Origin: Phenylobacterium sp.
Lineage (GTDB): Bacteria; Pseudomonadota; Alphaproteobacteria; Caulobacterales; Caulobacteraceae
Direction: 5' to 3'
Length of the DNA stretch: 64,000 bases
Assembly (NCBI RefSeq): GCF_025351295.1
Contig: NZ_JANXWD010000126.1
Location: 1 to 64,000, forward strand
Below are positions 16,971-25,262 of the stretch, in pieces; the first letter of the stretch is position 1, and every line of letters starts with the position of its first letter. Made by a program: the position numbers and the translations under genes. The notes below the pieces were generated by a model. The model saw only the letters and a program-made list of their open reading frames with translations. It did no database searches and had not been told where the DNA came from.

Positions 16971-18443
16971 ATGACCAAAACGGTCCTTGTCGTCGATGAC
17001 GACCCTACCCAACGTCGCCTGATCCAGGCGGTCCTGGAGCGCGACGGGTTCGCCGTCGCCCACGCCCAGAGCGGCGACGAGGCGATCCAGCACCTGACCT
17101 CCGGGGCAAGCGTCGACGTGGTCCTGCTGGACCTGGTGATGCCCGGCATCTCCGGCCAGGACACCCTGATCGAGATGCGCGCCCGCAGCTTCAAGCAGCC
17201 GGTGATCGTGCTGACCGCCACCGGCGGGATCGACACCGTGGTCCAGGCCATGCAGTCCGGCGCCGGCGACTTCTTCGTCAAGCCGGCCAGCCCCGAGCGG
17301 ATCACCGTCTCGATCCGCAATGCGCTCAGCATGGGCGCCCTCAAGGGTGAAGTCGACCGGCTCAAGAAGCACGCCAGCGGCCGCACCACCTTCAACGACC
17401 TGATCGGCGCCTCGCCGGCCATGCTGATGGTCAAGCGCCTGGGCGAGCGGGCGGCCAAGTCCTCGATCCCGATCCTGATCACCGGCGAGAGCGGGGTCGG
17501 CAAGGAAGTGATCGCGCGCGCGGTGCACGGCTCCTCGGAGCGCTCCGGCAAGCCGTTCGTGGCGGTGAACTGCGGCGCGATCCCCGAGAACCTGGTCGAG
17601 AGCATCCTGTTCGGCCACGAGAAGGGCAGCTTCACCGGCGCCAGCGACAAGCACCTGGGCAAGTTCCAGGAGGCCAATGGCGGCACCCTGTTCCTGGACG
17701 AGGTCGGCGAGCTGCCGCTGGACGTCCAGGTCAAGCTGCTGCGCGCCCTGCAGGAAAGCGAGATCGACCCGATCGGCGCCAAGCGCTCGATCAAGGTCGA
17801 CGTCCGCATCGTCTCGGCCACCAACCGCGACCTCTCGCTGGCGGTCTCCGAGGGGCGGTTCCGCGAGGACCTGTTCTACCGGCTGAACGTGTTCCCGATC
17901 GAGGCCCCGGCCCTGCGCGAGCGCAAGGAGGACGTGGTCGCCCTGGTCGACTGCTTCGTGAAGCGGTTCAATGTGGAAGAGGGCAAGTCGGTGGTCGGCG
18001 CCACGCCCGAGACCCTGGCTTACCTCACCGCCTTCGACTGGCCCGGCAACGTGCGGCAGCTGGAGAACGCGGTCTATCGGGCGATCGTGCTGGCCGACGC
18101 CCCCTATCTGCAGCCGCACGACTTCCCGGCCATCTCCGGGGTCGCCGCCCCGCCACCGGACTATACGGCCGCGCCGATGCCGCCGCCCAGCGCCGTGGCG
18201 GCGCAAGGTCCGGCCGCCGAGACCCCGGTCCGCATCCTGGACGGCCGCGGCCACCTGCGCACCCTGGAGGAGATCGAGCGCGACCTCATCCAGCTGGCCA
18301 TCGAGGTCTATGCCGGCCACATGAGCGAGGTGGCGCGCCGCCTCGGCATCGGCCGCTCCACCCTTTATCGCAAGGTCCGCGAACAGGGCCTCGACGGCCT
18401 CGTGAAGGCCGAGGCCGACGCCGAAGAGGTCGCGGCGGCCTAA
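16971..18443 (+). CDS. tacA: Sigma-54-dependent response regulator, TacA-like
   Basis: 490 residues from the ATG at 16971. The receiver domain has the acidic pocket Asp10/Asp11, phospho-acceptor Asp54 ([10 protein letters not shown]) and Lys104 (FFVKPA). The AAA+ domain has Walker A GESGVGKE (172-179), Walker B FLDEVGEL (241-248) and R-finger region [13 protein letters not shown]. The sigma-54 contact loop reads GSFTGA (219-224) instead of the usual GAFTGA. A Fis-type HTH closes the protein ([18 protein letters not shown]). In Caulobacter crescentus TacA is phosphorylated through ShkA-ShpA and drives stalk genes with RpoN. Identity here rests on length, motifs and nearness to gapR, which is also a near neighbour of tacA in C. 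crescentus as I recall. Convergent with the carboxylase gene; their stop codons overlap. Confidence 0.85.
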   Translation: MTKTVLVVDDDPTQRRLIQAVLERDGFAVAHAQSGDEAIQHLTSGASVDVVLLDLVMPGISGQDTLIEMRARSFKQPVIVLTATGGIDTVVQAMQSGAGDFFVKPASPERITVSIRNALSMGALKGEVDRLKKHASGRTTFNDLIGASPAMLMVKRLGERAAKSSIPILITGESGVGKEVIARAVHGSSERSGKPFVAVNCGAIPENLVESILFGHEKGSFTGASDKHLGKFQEANGGTLFLDEVGELPLDVQVKLLRALQESEIDPIGAKRSIKVDVRIVSATNRDLSLAVSEGRFREDLFYRLNVFPIEAPALRERKEDVVALVDCFVKRFNVEEGKSVVGATPETLAYLTAFDWPGNVRQLENAVYRAIVLADAPYLQPHDFPAISGVAAPPPDYTAAPMPPPSAVAAQGPAAETPVRILDGRGHLRTLEEIERDLIQLAIEVYAGHMSEVARRLGIGRSTLYRKVREQGLDGLVKAEADAEEVAAA

Positions 18444-21400
18444 GGCCTGAAAGCCAGCGCCCGGGGGCCCAGCCGCGCGGGCTGGCTCGCGACCCGCGTG
18501 GCGCCGTCGACCCACTCGCAGATCCAGGCCCGGGTGTCGCGCGGGTCGATCATCTCTTCCATCTGGAAGCGGTTCAGCGGGCCCACCGGGCCGCGGACGC
18601 TCTCGATCCGGGCCTCGATCTCGGCGCGCAGGGCTGCGGGGTCGGCGGCTTCGGCCAGCTGGCGCTTGTAGGCCGCCTCGATGCCGCCCTCCGGCGGGAT
18701 CCCGCCGGCGTCGGCGGCCGGCCAGACCACCCGCGGATGGGCCCCGCTCTTGGGCGTCGCATAGTTGTTGCCGGCCACCCCGAAGCTGCGGCGCATGATC
18801 ACCGTGAAGATCGGCACGCTGACCTGGGCGAAGGCGATCATCCACTCGGCGCCCTTGCGGATGGTGCCGGCGATCTCGTGCTCGATCCCGACCGCGAAGC
18901 CCGGATTGTCGACCAGGTTCAGCACCGGCACGTGGAACAGGTCGCAGAGGTCCAGGTGGCGGCGCAGCTTGTCGCAGCCGTCGGCGGTCAGCGCGCCGCC
19001 GTTCTCGTGCCGGCTGTCCGACGCGATCACCCCCACCGGATGGCCCTGGAAGCGGACGAAGCCGACGATCTGGTCGGTCCCCCACAGCGACCCGATCTCG
19101 AAGAACGACCCCTTGTCGGCCATCAGCCGGATGGCGCGGCGCATGTCGAAGGTGGTGGTGCGCTTGCGCGGCACGAGGGTGAACAGCTCCTCCTCGCGCC
19201 GGTCGGCGGGATCGTCGCAGGCCGCCCGCGGCGGCGGCTCATAGACGCTGGACGGCAGGTAGGAGAGAAAGCGCCGCGCCATGGCGAACGCCTCGGTCTC
19301 GGTCTCGGCCAGGTTGTCCACCGAGCCGTTGCGGCAGTGGATCCGCCAGTCGCCCAGGTCCTCCTTGGTGACCTGGTAACCCATGGCGTGGCTGACCACC
19401 GGCGGCCCGGCGACGAACAGCTGGGCCAGGTCGCGGACCATCACCGAGTAGTGGCCCAGCACCGCCTTGGCCGCGCCGATCCCGACCACGCTGCCCAGCA
19501 GCAGGTTGACCACCGGCACGCGGCCCAGCTGCTCGGCGTACATCGAACTGCCCAGGTGGCCGGGCAGGAACGAGCCGCCGCCGCCCGACACCCGCGGCCG
19601 GCCGGCGGTGATGGCGCCGGAGCTCTCGCGGGCCTGGCTGGCCCCCTCCTCCTGCTTGGGCACCATGGTGGCGACGCTGCCGCCGCCCGACGAGCCGTCC
19701 AACAGCCGCAGCGACGGGCAGCGGTATTCCATGGCCAGTTCGTCGAGATAGCGGCTCTTCTGGCCGATCGAGCCGTCGGAGTGGCCGCCGCGCGAGGTGA
19801 AGTCGTCGGCGCAGACCACCACGCGGCGGCCCTCGACCTGGCCCCAGCCGCCCACGTGGTTGGCCGGGGTGAAGTCGGCCACGCCGCCGTCGGCGTCATA
19901 GCTCGCGAACCCCGCCAGGCTGCCCACCTCGCGGAAGCTGCCGGGGTCCAGCAGCAGGTCGATGCGTTCGCGGCAGTTGAGCTTGCCGCGGCTGCGCTGG
20001 CGGACGACGCCCGGCTCCTGGGAGCCGGGGGCCAGGCGGCGATGGGCAATGGCCTGCAGGGCGGCGACCTGGCCCAGCATCGGCGCCCAGCTGTCGTCGC
20101 CGTAGTCGCGCGCGGCCCGGGGGTTGGCATCGTCCGCCGGAGCGATGGCCGCGACCACCTGGCCGGCGACGACGGCGCTGCCCGGCCCCACCTCGGCGAG
20201 GCGCGTGACCACGCCGGCGCAGGGCGCGGTGACCGAGGTCTCCATCTTCATGGCGCTGATGACCATCAGGGTGTCGCCGGCCGCCACGGTGGCGCCGACC
20301 GCGACCGAGAGCTCGATGACCGAGCCGGCCATCGGCGACTCCACAGCCTCTTCGCCCTCGGCCAGGGCGAGGGTCGGCGCCGCGGCGGCGGGCGCCGCCG
20401 GCGCGCGGCGACCGCCTTGCACGGCCGCGGACTGCTGGTGGAACAGCGCCAGCGACCCGGTGGGCTGCGCGGCGGGACCGCCTGACGCGGCCAGCTCGGG
20501 ACGCTCGGCCAGCAGGCTCGTGCGGGCGTCGCCGGCCCGCACCGACGGGTCGGCCAGGATGGCGCGCAGCTGGCCAAGGTTGGTGGGCAGGCCGGCGATG
20601 TGGAACTCCGCCAGCGCCTGGGCCGCCCGGTCCAGCGCCGAGATGAACGACCCGGTCGAGTTCGACCGCGCGATCAGCTTGGCGAACATCGGGTCGAACT
20701 GCGGCGGCGGCGCCAGGCCCAGGTAGCCGCAGGAATCCACCCGCACGCCCGGACCGCCGGGCTCCTTGTAGGCGGTGATCACGCCGGCGCCGGTGGCGAC
20801 GATACGGGCCTGGACGGCGAAGCCGCGCGGCGGGGGCACGGCCGCCTGGCTGGCCAGCCCGAGGGCGGCCAGGGTCTCGCCGGCCGCGATGCGGAACTGG
20901 GCCTCGACCAGGTCGACGCCGGTGACCTCCTCGGTGACCGTGTGCTCCACCTGGATGCGCGGGTTGCATTCGATGAAATAGTGCTCGCCGCGTTCCGGAC
21001 TGACCAGGAACTCGACGGTGCCAGCGTTGACGTATTCACCGGCGCGGGCCAGGCGGATCGCGTCGGCCAGGATCCGGCCGCGCAGGCCGGCGTCCAGGTT
21101 GGGGGCCGGGGCGATCTCGACGACCTTCTGGTTGCGGAGCTGCACCGAGCAGTCGCGTTCCCAGAGGTGGACGATCTCGCCAGTCGCGTCAGCCAGGACC
21201 TGGACCTCGATGTGGCGCGGCCGCTCGACCAGCTTCTCGGCGAAGACCGACCCGTCGCCGAACGCGGCCTGCGCCTCGCCCTCGCAGCGGGCGAAGGCGG
21301 CGGCCATCTCGTCGGGCCCCGCGACCTGGCGCATGCCGCGCCCGCCGCCGCCGGCCGACGCCTTCAGCATGACGGGATAGCCCAGCGCCTGGGCGGCGGC

Positions 21401-21841
21401 CGTGGCGTCGGCGGCGCTCGCCAGGGCCGTCGGACTGCCCGGCACGGTCGGCACGCCCAGCGACTGGGCCAGCTGGCGGGCCTTCACCTTGTCGCCGAAC
21501 ATCTCGAGCGTCTCGGGCTTCGGTCCGATGAAGGCCAGGCCTTCGGCCAGGCAGCGGCGAGCGAAGGCCGCGTTCTCCGACAGGAAGCCGTAGCCCGGGT
21601 GGACGCAATCGCAGCCGGTGGCGCGGGCCACGCCGATCAGCGCCTCGACGTCGAGATAGGTCGCCACCGGATCGTCGGCCGCCGACCCGATGACCCGGGT
21701 CTCGCTGGAGGCGCGGGTGTGCAGGGCGAGCGCGTCGGCCGGGTGGTGGACACTTACGGACTCCACGCCGAGCCCGGCGGCGGCGCGGGCGATGCGGATC
21801 GCGATCTCGCCGCGGTTGGCGATCAGGACGCGCTTGAACAC
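18440..21841 (-). CDS. Single-chain biotin-dependent acyl-CoA carboxylase (BC-BCCP-CT)
   Basis: 1133 residues from a GTG at 21841, preceded by AGGGGAGGG. In-frame codons further upstream run into a palindromic repeat and are not coding. Order: biotin carboxylase (FKRVLIANRGEIAIRIAR, KASAGGGGRGM, FIECNPRIQVEHTVTE), a linker, the biotinyl domain with AMKM and acceptor Lys532, then a complete carboxyltransferase with both crotonase-like halves (GSSGGGSVATM, and later NPGFAVGIEHE and RRSFGVAGNNY). Most organisms split these functions between two or three subunits. Single-chain enzymes of this layout include the long-chain acyl-CoA carboxylases described in Mycobacterium and others. Substrate is therefore probably a longer or branched acyl-CoA, but this cannot be read from the sequence. 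Confidence 0.92.
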   Translation of the reverse strand: MFKRVLIANRGEIAIRIARAAAGLGVESVSVHHPADALALHTRASSETRVIGSAADDPVATYLDVEALIGVARATGCDCVHPGYGFLSENAAFARRCLAEGLAFIGPKPETLEMFGDKVKARQLAQSLGVPTVPGSPTALASAADATAAAQALGYPVMLKASAGGGGRGMRQVAGPDEMAAAFARCEGEAQAAFGDGSVFAEKLVERPRHIEVQVLADATGEIVHLWERDCSVQLRNQKVVEIAPAPNLDAGLRGRILADAIRLARAGEYVNAGTVEFLVSPERGEHYFIECNPRIQVEHTVTEEVTGVDLVEAQFRIAAGETLAALGLASQAAVPPPRGFAVQARIVATGAGVITAYKEPGGPGVRVDSCGYLGLAPPPQFDPMFAKLIARSNSTGSFISALDRAAQALAEFHIAGLPTNLGQLRAILADPSVRAGDARTSLLAERPELAASGGPAAQPTGSLALFHQQSAAVQGGRRAPAAPAAAAPTLALAEGEEAVESPMAGSVIELSVAVGATVAAGDTLMVISAMKMETSVTAPCAGVVTRLAEVGPGSAVVAGQVVAAIAPADDANPRAARDYGDDSWAPMLGQVAALQAIAHRRLAPGSQEPGVVRQRSRGKLNCRERIDLLLDPGSFREVGSLAGFASYDADGGVADFTPANHVGGWGQVEGRRVVVCADDFTSRGGHSDGSIGQKSRYLDELAMEYRCPSLRLLDGSSGGGSVATMVPKQEEGASQARESSGAITAGRPRVSGGGGSFLPGHLGSSMYAEQLGRVPVVNLLLGSVVGIGAAKAVLGHYSVMVRDLAQLFVAGPPVVSHAMGYQVTKEDLGDWRIHCRNGSVDNLAETETEAFAMARRFLSYLPSSVYEPPPRAACDDPADRREEELFTLVPRKRTTTFDMRRAIRLMADKGSFFEIGSLWGTDQIVGFVRFQGHPVGVIASDSRHENGGALTADGCDKLRRHLDLCDLFHVPVLNLVDNPGFAVGIEHEIAGTIRKGAEWMIAFAQVSVPIFTVIMRRSFGVAGNNYATPKSGAHPRVVWPAADAGGIPPEGGIEAAYKRQLAEAADPAALRAEIEARIESVRGPVGPLNRFQMEEMIDPRDTRAWICEWVDGATRVASQPARLGPRALAFRP

Positions 21842-21934
21842 CGGCAACCCTCCCCTAAAGGCGGTTGACCTCGCACGAACAGGCGCGGCAGCGCTAGAAT
21901 GGATCGACAGCCAACGGCGGTTGGCGACCTGGCA

Positions 21935-22082
21935 TCCCTCCTCCTCGATGGAGGAGGGGCAGGGGTGGTGGTGTGGACGCCGCGGCGAAACAGAACCCAT
22001 AGGTCGGCGCCGACCTATGGTTTCGCTTCAGCGTCTTGCACTCACCACCATCCCTACCCTTCCTCCATCGAGGAGGAAGGGG
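21935..22082. repeat. Large near-perfect palindromic repeat element
   Basis: About 148 bp forming one long inverted repeat. The outer arms read CCTCCTCCTCGATGGAGGAGG and its complement CCTTCCTCCATCGAGGAGG, each arm being itself a small palindrome. The middle arms (GGGGTGGTGGTG / CACCACCATCCC) pair as well, and the centre is the perfect palindrome CATAGGTCGGCGCCGACCTATG (22 bp, about 21998-22019). It lies between the carboxylase start and the gapR operon end. No transposase. It resembles a non-autonomous palindromic element; copy number elsewhere is unknown. Confidence 0.7.
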
Positions 22083-22118
22083 CGCGAAATCAACGGAGCC
22101 ATGGGATGTGGATATACC

Positions 22119-22445
22119 CTAACCCTCCGCGGTCTTCCGGCGGAACCCCTGGCAGCGCTTCAGCCCCTTAGGCTCGCCCTTGGCCTTGGCGGCGATCTCC
22201 TTGAGCTTCACCGTCTGCAGGGCCGAGAGCGCCTGGCCCGCCGCGCCCTTCTCCGGGTCGCCGAAGGCGCGGCCGTAGGTCTTCACCCGGTCGGCCACCT
22301 CGGCGAGGAACTCGCCCTCCCAGTCAGAGAGCTTGACGCCGGCCTTGTCGGCCGTCCGCCTGGCGCGCTTCAAGGCATTGAGGGCGGCGCGCTTGGCCGC
22401 CGCCTTCCGGGCCTCGTGAGGCGAAACGGGCGGCTTGCGGTTCAA
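22119..22445 (-). CDS. Conserved basic hypothetical protein coupled to gapR
   Basis: A 108-residue, Lys/Arg/Ala-rich protein with no membrane segment. It begins with TTG at 22445, overlapping the gapR stop (TTGA), so it is translationally coupled to gapR. Visible features: an N-terminal helical basic stretch (EARKAAAKRAALNALKRARR), a WEGEFLAEVADRVKTYGRAF segment, and a C-terminal KGLKRCQGFRRK. The basic character and coupling to a DNA-binding protein make a nucleoid or nucleic-acid role possible, but I do not recognise the family. Confidence 0.75.
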   Translation of the reverse strand: MNRKPPVSPHEARKAAAKRAALNALKRARRTADKAGVKLSDWEGEFLAEVADRVKTYGRAFGDPEKGAAGQALSALQTVKLKEIAAKAKGEPKGLKRCQGFRRKTAEG

Positions 22446-22711
22446 ATCTCTCCGATGGCCGCCATGTAGAGGTCGAGGATGGCTTCCTCTTCCTGGCGCT
22501 TGGCGCGGTCCTGTTTGCGCAGGCGCACCACCTTGTTGATGATCTTGACGTCGAAGCCGTTGCCCTTGGCCTCGGCCTTGACCTCCTTGATCTGCTCGGC
22601 GATCTCGCCCTTCTCGACCTCGAGCCGCTCGATACGCTCGATGATGCTCTTGAGCTGCCCCTGGGCGGTGGCGTTCAGGATGTCGGGGTGGGAAGACGCG
22701 TCGTCGGCCAT
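22442..22711 (-). CDS. gapR: Nucleoid-associated protein GapR (DUF2312)
   Basis: 89 residues from the ATG at 22711 (MADDASSH...), the same length as C. crescentus GapR. The in-frame TTG two codons earlier is not needed. The whole sequence fits DUF2312: TAQGQLKSIIERIERLEVEK, then EIKEV-type helix, GNGFDVKIINKVVRLRKQD and RAKRQEEEAILDLYMAA. GapR binds AT-rich and overtwisted DNA ahead of replication and transcription, helps type II topoisomerases, and is required for normal chromosome replication in Caulobacter. The basic KVVRLRKQDRAKR segment is the DNA-contacting part. Confidence 0.95.
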   Translation of the reverse strand: MADDASSHPDILNATAQGQLKSIIERIERLEVEKGEIAEQIKEVKAEAKGNGFDVKIINKVVRLRKQDRAKRQEEEAILDLYMAAIGEI

Positions 22712-22807
22712 GGCCAAGCCTTTAATCTAGGATCGGAAAATCGGGAAGCGGCGGACCCTAGTCAGGGCGCGCCCGGCTGTCATCCGTCCGTGGAAATCCA
22801 TCCCAAG

Positions 22808-22829
22808 AAAAACCCCCCGCCTCGGGGGG
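22808..22829 (-). terminator. Rho-independent terminator of the PEP-CTERM gene
   Basis: Read on the minus strand this is a 7-bp G/C stem with a 3-base loop followed by five T residues. It lies about 40 bp after the stop of the minus-strand PEP-CTERM gene and before gapR, so it separates the two transcripts. Confidence 0.8.
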
Positions 22830-22865
22830 CAGGGGGTTCCTAGAAAGTCCGCCCAGGGAGAGAGA

Positions 22866-24056
22866 CTAGGCGAACGTAGACACCGTGCGGCGACGGCGGA
22901 CCAGGGTCCCGACCGCGCCGAAGCCCAGGATCAGCATCGTCCAGGTCGCCGGTTCCGGCACGCCGCCGCGCAGCTGCCCGGCGATCGAGTCGAACTCGAA
23001 CGAATTGCCGGCGGACGAGAACTCCACCTTGTTCACATTGAAGTCGCCGAAGTCGAAGCTGACCCGGCGGCCGACGCCCTGGTCGCCGTTGGCCGTTACG
23101 AGGCCACCCAGGATATCCGCGCCGGCCAGGGTCCAGGCGAACCCGCCGGCGCCGGAGAACCTGACTTTGTTGTAGGTGTCCGGCGAGCCCAGGTAGAAGC
23201 TGATCGACTGGAGCGCCTTGACCGATGTCAGGACAGCGTGACCGCCGGTCAGGACGGTCTCGTAGTTGGTCAGGTCGCCGGGCGGCGGGGCGCTGACGCC
23301 CGAGTCCAGGCCCAGCGCGCCCGGGCGGACATAGGCGCCGCCGTCCTGCGCGAAGCTGAAGCCCGCCGCGATCGGGTGATCGAAGTCCTCGATCATGAAC
23401 TGGTTGGCGCCCAGCGTCGCATCATCGCCCAGCACGGTGATCGACGGCGCCTTGGGCGGTGGCGGCGGCAGGACGTCGGAGAGCTGCACCTCGTCGATGA
23501 ACGCGGTGTCGTCGGTGGTCGCCAGCCCCTGGAAGGCCAGGTTGTAGCTGGCGCCCGCCGTCAGGCCGGTGAGGTTGAGGGTGTTCAGCGAGAAGGGGTC
23601 GTTGCTGGCCGTGCCGAACGCGCCGCTGACCGCCGCGCCGTTCAGCAGCACCTGGTAGCTCTGGTCGCCCATGCCCCAGGGGCGGCCAGCGTCGAGCCAG
23701 CTCAGGTGCAGGGCGCCCGCGGTGGCGGTGAAGGCCTGCGACAGGCTGGAGGTGGCCTGCAGGGCGGCGAACTGCGCGCCGACCATGCCGGCCGGCGCCG
23801 CGCCGCCGTACCAGGCGTTGGAACCCGTGCCGTTCACCAGCGCCGAGCCGGCGAAGGTCCAGCCGCCCTGGTTGGCGCCGATCGGGGCGATCGTGCCATA
23901 GGACAGGCCCGGATAGGTGTAGTTGCCCGTGCCGATGTCCGGGCTCTCGAACCCGCCGTTGGTGAGCAGCTGGCCGGCGGAGGCCTGGCCGGCCAGGGCC
24001 GCGGCGGTCAGGGCGGTGGCGGCGAACAGGGCGCGAAGGGCGGCGGAAGTACGCAT
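22866..24056 (-). CDS. PEP-CTERM protein with secreted beta-sandwich-like region
   Basis: 396 residues from the ATG at 24056. Signal peptide (RALFAATALTAAALAGQASA), then a mature part starting QLLTNGGFESPDIG, the usual opening of DUF642/CBM-like extracellular domains, a proline stretch (LPPPPPKAPS), a second domain (FMIEDFDHP ... FSFYLGSPDTYN) and the C-terminal sorting tail VPEPATWTMLILGFG plus a helix and RRRR. PEP-CTERM tails are recognised by exosortase and the protein is then processed for surface or matrix export. No exosortase gene is in the window. The second half resembles Npun_F0296-type exosortase-system proteins (recalled). Ligand unknown. Confidence 0.88.
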   Translation of the reverse strand: MRTSAALRALFAATALTAAALAGQASAGQLLTNGGFESPDIGTGNYTYPGLSYGTIAPIGANQGGWTFAGSALVNGTGSNAWYGGAAPAGMVGAQFAALQATSSLSQAFTATAGALHLSWLDAGRPWGMGDQSYQVLLNGAAVSGAFGTASNDPFSLNTLNLTGLTAGASYNLAFQGLATTDDTAFIDEVQLSDVLPPPPPKAPSITVLGDDATLGANQFMIEDFDHPIAAGFSFAQDGGAYVRPGALGLDSGVSAPPPGDLTNYETVLTGGHAVLTSVKALQSISFYLGSPDTYNKVRFSGAGGFAWTLAGADILGGLVTANGDQGVGRRVSFDFGDFNVNKVEFSSAGNSFEFDSIAGQLRGGVPEPATWTMLILGFGAVGTLVRRRRTVSTFA

Positions 24057-24348
24057 GGTGACGGTCGTCCAGTCTCGCAGGCGAGCCCCCCGACGGAGCC
24101 CGTTCATTCTGAAACACAGCCAGGCTGCGTACGGGCTGGCTGTGCAGAGCCCGTGCCAGGCTGTACCGGCGTTACGTTAAGGCCGGGCGCGCGGACGTCT
24201 GTCCGCGGTGTGGCGGGGGGTCGCAGGACCGCGCCAGCGCCAGCGCGAGCCCGGCGCCCCCTCCACCGCTTCGCGGGGCTAGAGGATTCACCGATCTGGC
24301 CAAGGCTGGCGGTGAACCCTTCTGGATGCGGGCCACACTTCCTCGCGC

Positions 24349-24954
24349 CTACAGCAACCCCCGCGCCGCCAGCGCGGGCCGGAGCGCCGCGGGGTCGGTG
24401 AAGTGGTGGACGTCGAAGCCGACGGCCTGGGCGGCGGCGATGTTCCGGGCGCTGTCGTCCACGAACAGGAGGTCGCCGGGGGCCAGGCCGAACCGCTCGC
24501 AGGTCAGATGGTAGATCGCCGGGTCCGGCTTCATCAGGCCCTCGACGCCGGAGGCGATCACCCCGGCCAGCCGGCCGAACGCCGGACTCATGGCCAGGGT
24601 CGAGTCCAGGGTCTCATGGCTGATGTTGGAGAGCCCGTACTGCGGCACGCCACACGCGTGCAGCGCCTCTATGGCGGCCTCGGTCTCGGGGATCGCGCCG
24701 GAGAACATCTCGTCCCAGCGCCGGCGCCAGGCCCAGATGGCGGCCTCGTGGTCGGGATGACGGGCGCTCAGCGCCGCGCAGTTGTCGGCGAAGGTCACGC
24801 CGCAGTCGGTCGGTGCGTGCCACGCCATGGTGCAGACGTCGGCCAGGAACCGGTCGCACACGACTGGGTCGGGAAAAATCTTCGAATAGAGGGTGCGCGG
24901 GTTCCAGCGCACGATCACATTGCCGAAGTCCCAGACTACAGCCCGGGGCGCCAC
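24349..24954 (-). CDS. HAD family hydrolase
   Basis: 201 residues from a GTG at 24954; upstream the frame runs into rpmJ, so this start is the most plausible. The four HAD motifs are present: VWDFGNVIVRW (the nucleophile Asp in WDFGNV), YGLSNIS (motif II Ser), a Lys in VEGLMKPDPAIYHL (motif III) and FVDDSARNI (motif IV). The cap is a small helical C1 type, as in YihX/haloacid-dehalogenase-like phosphatases. Probably a sugar- or nucleotide-phosphate phosphatase; the substrate is not evident. It begins 11 bp after rpmJ. Confidence 0.88.
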   Translation of the reverse strand: MAPRAVVWDFGNVIVRWNPRTLYSKIFPDPVVCDRFLADVCTMAWHAPTDCGVTFADNCAALSARHPDHEAAIWAWRRRWDEMFSGAIPETEAAIEALHACGVPQYGLSNISHETLDSTLAMSPAFGRLAGVIASGVEGLMKPDPAIYHLTCERFGLAPGDLLFVDDSARNIAAAQAVGFDVHHFTDPAALRPALAARGLL

Positions 24955-24965
24955 GGCGGCGCGGC

Positions 24966-25091
24966 TCAGCCTTGCTTGGCCTTGAAGCGCGGGTTGGTCT
25001 TGTTGATGATGTAGACTCGGCCCTTGCGGCGCACGAGCTTGCAGTCGCGGTGACGCGTCTTGAGCGACTTGAGCGAGCTTCTGACCTTCAT
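24966..25091 (-). CDS. rpmJ: 50S ribosomal protein L36
   Basis: A 41-residue gene easily missed because of its size. The protein starts [14 protein letters not shown] and continues [19 protein letters not shown], a full L36. Only one of the usual zinc-ligand cysteines is present (RDCKLV), so it is a zinc-free (C-minus) L36 as in other alphaproteobacteria. It joins the large subunit near the peptidyl-transferase region. It stands alone, away from the ribosomal protein operons, which is usual for this paralogue. Confidence 0.96.
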   Translation of the reverse strand: MKVRSSLKSLKTRHRDCKLVRRKGRVYIINKTNPRFKAKQG

Positions 25092-25262
25092 GGGACCGTA
25101 TCTTCAAGCGGGCCGAAAACCGGCCGGTGGCGAACAAGAGCGCGCGCATATACGGAACGGCCCGGAGCGAGTCAACCGGATGGCCCCTCGGCGAGCGCCT
25201 GGCGCCGCCCTGACAGCGATGTGATTGGGGCCAGCGCCGACGCACCCTAGAGTCGAACGGTC

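Noticed and set aside
24293..24323. TTCACCG...CGGTGAA inverted repeat between the PEP-CTERM and HAD genes
   Set aside because: Seven-bp arms with 16-bp loop and no T tract or AT-rich context; not enough for a call.
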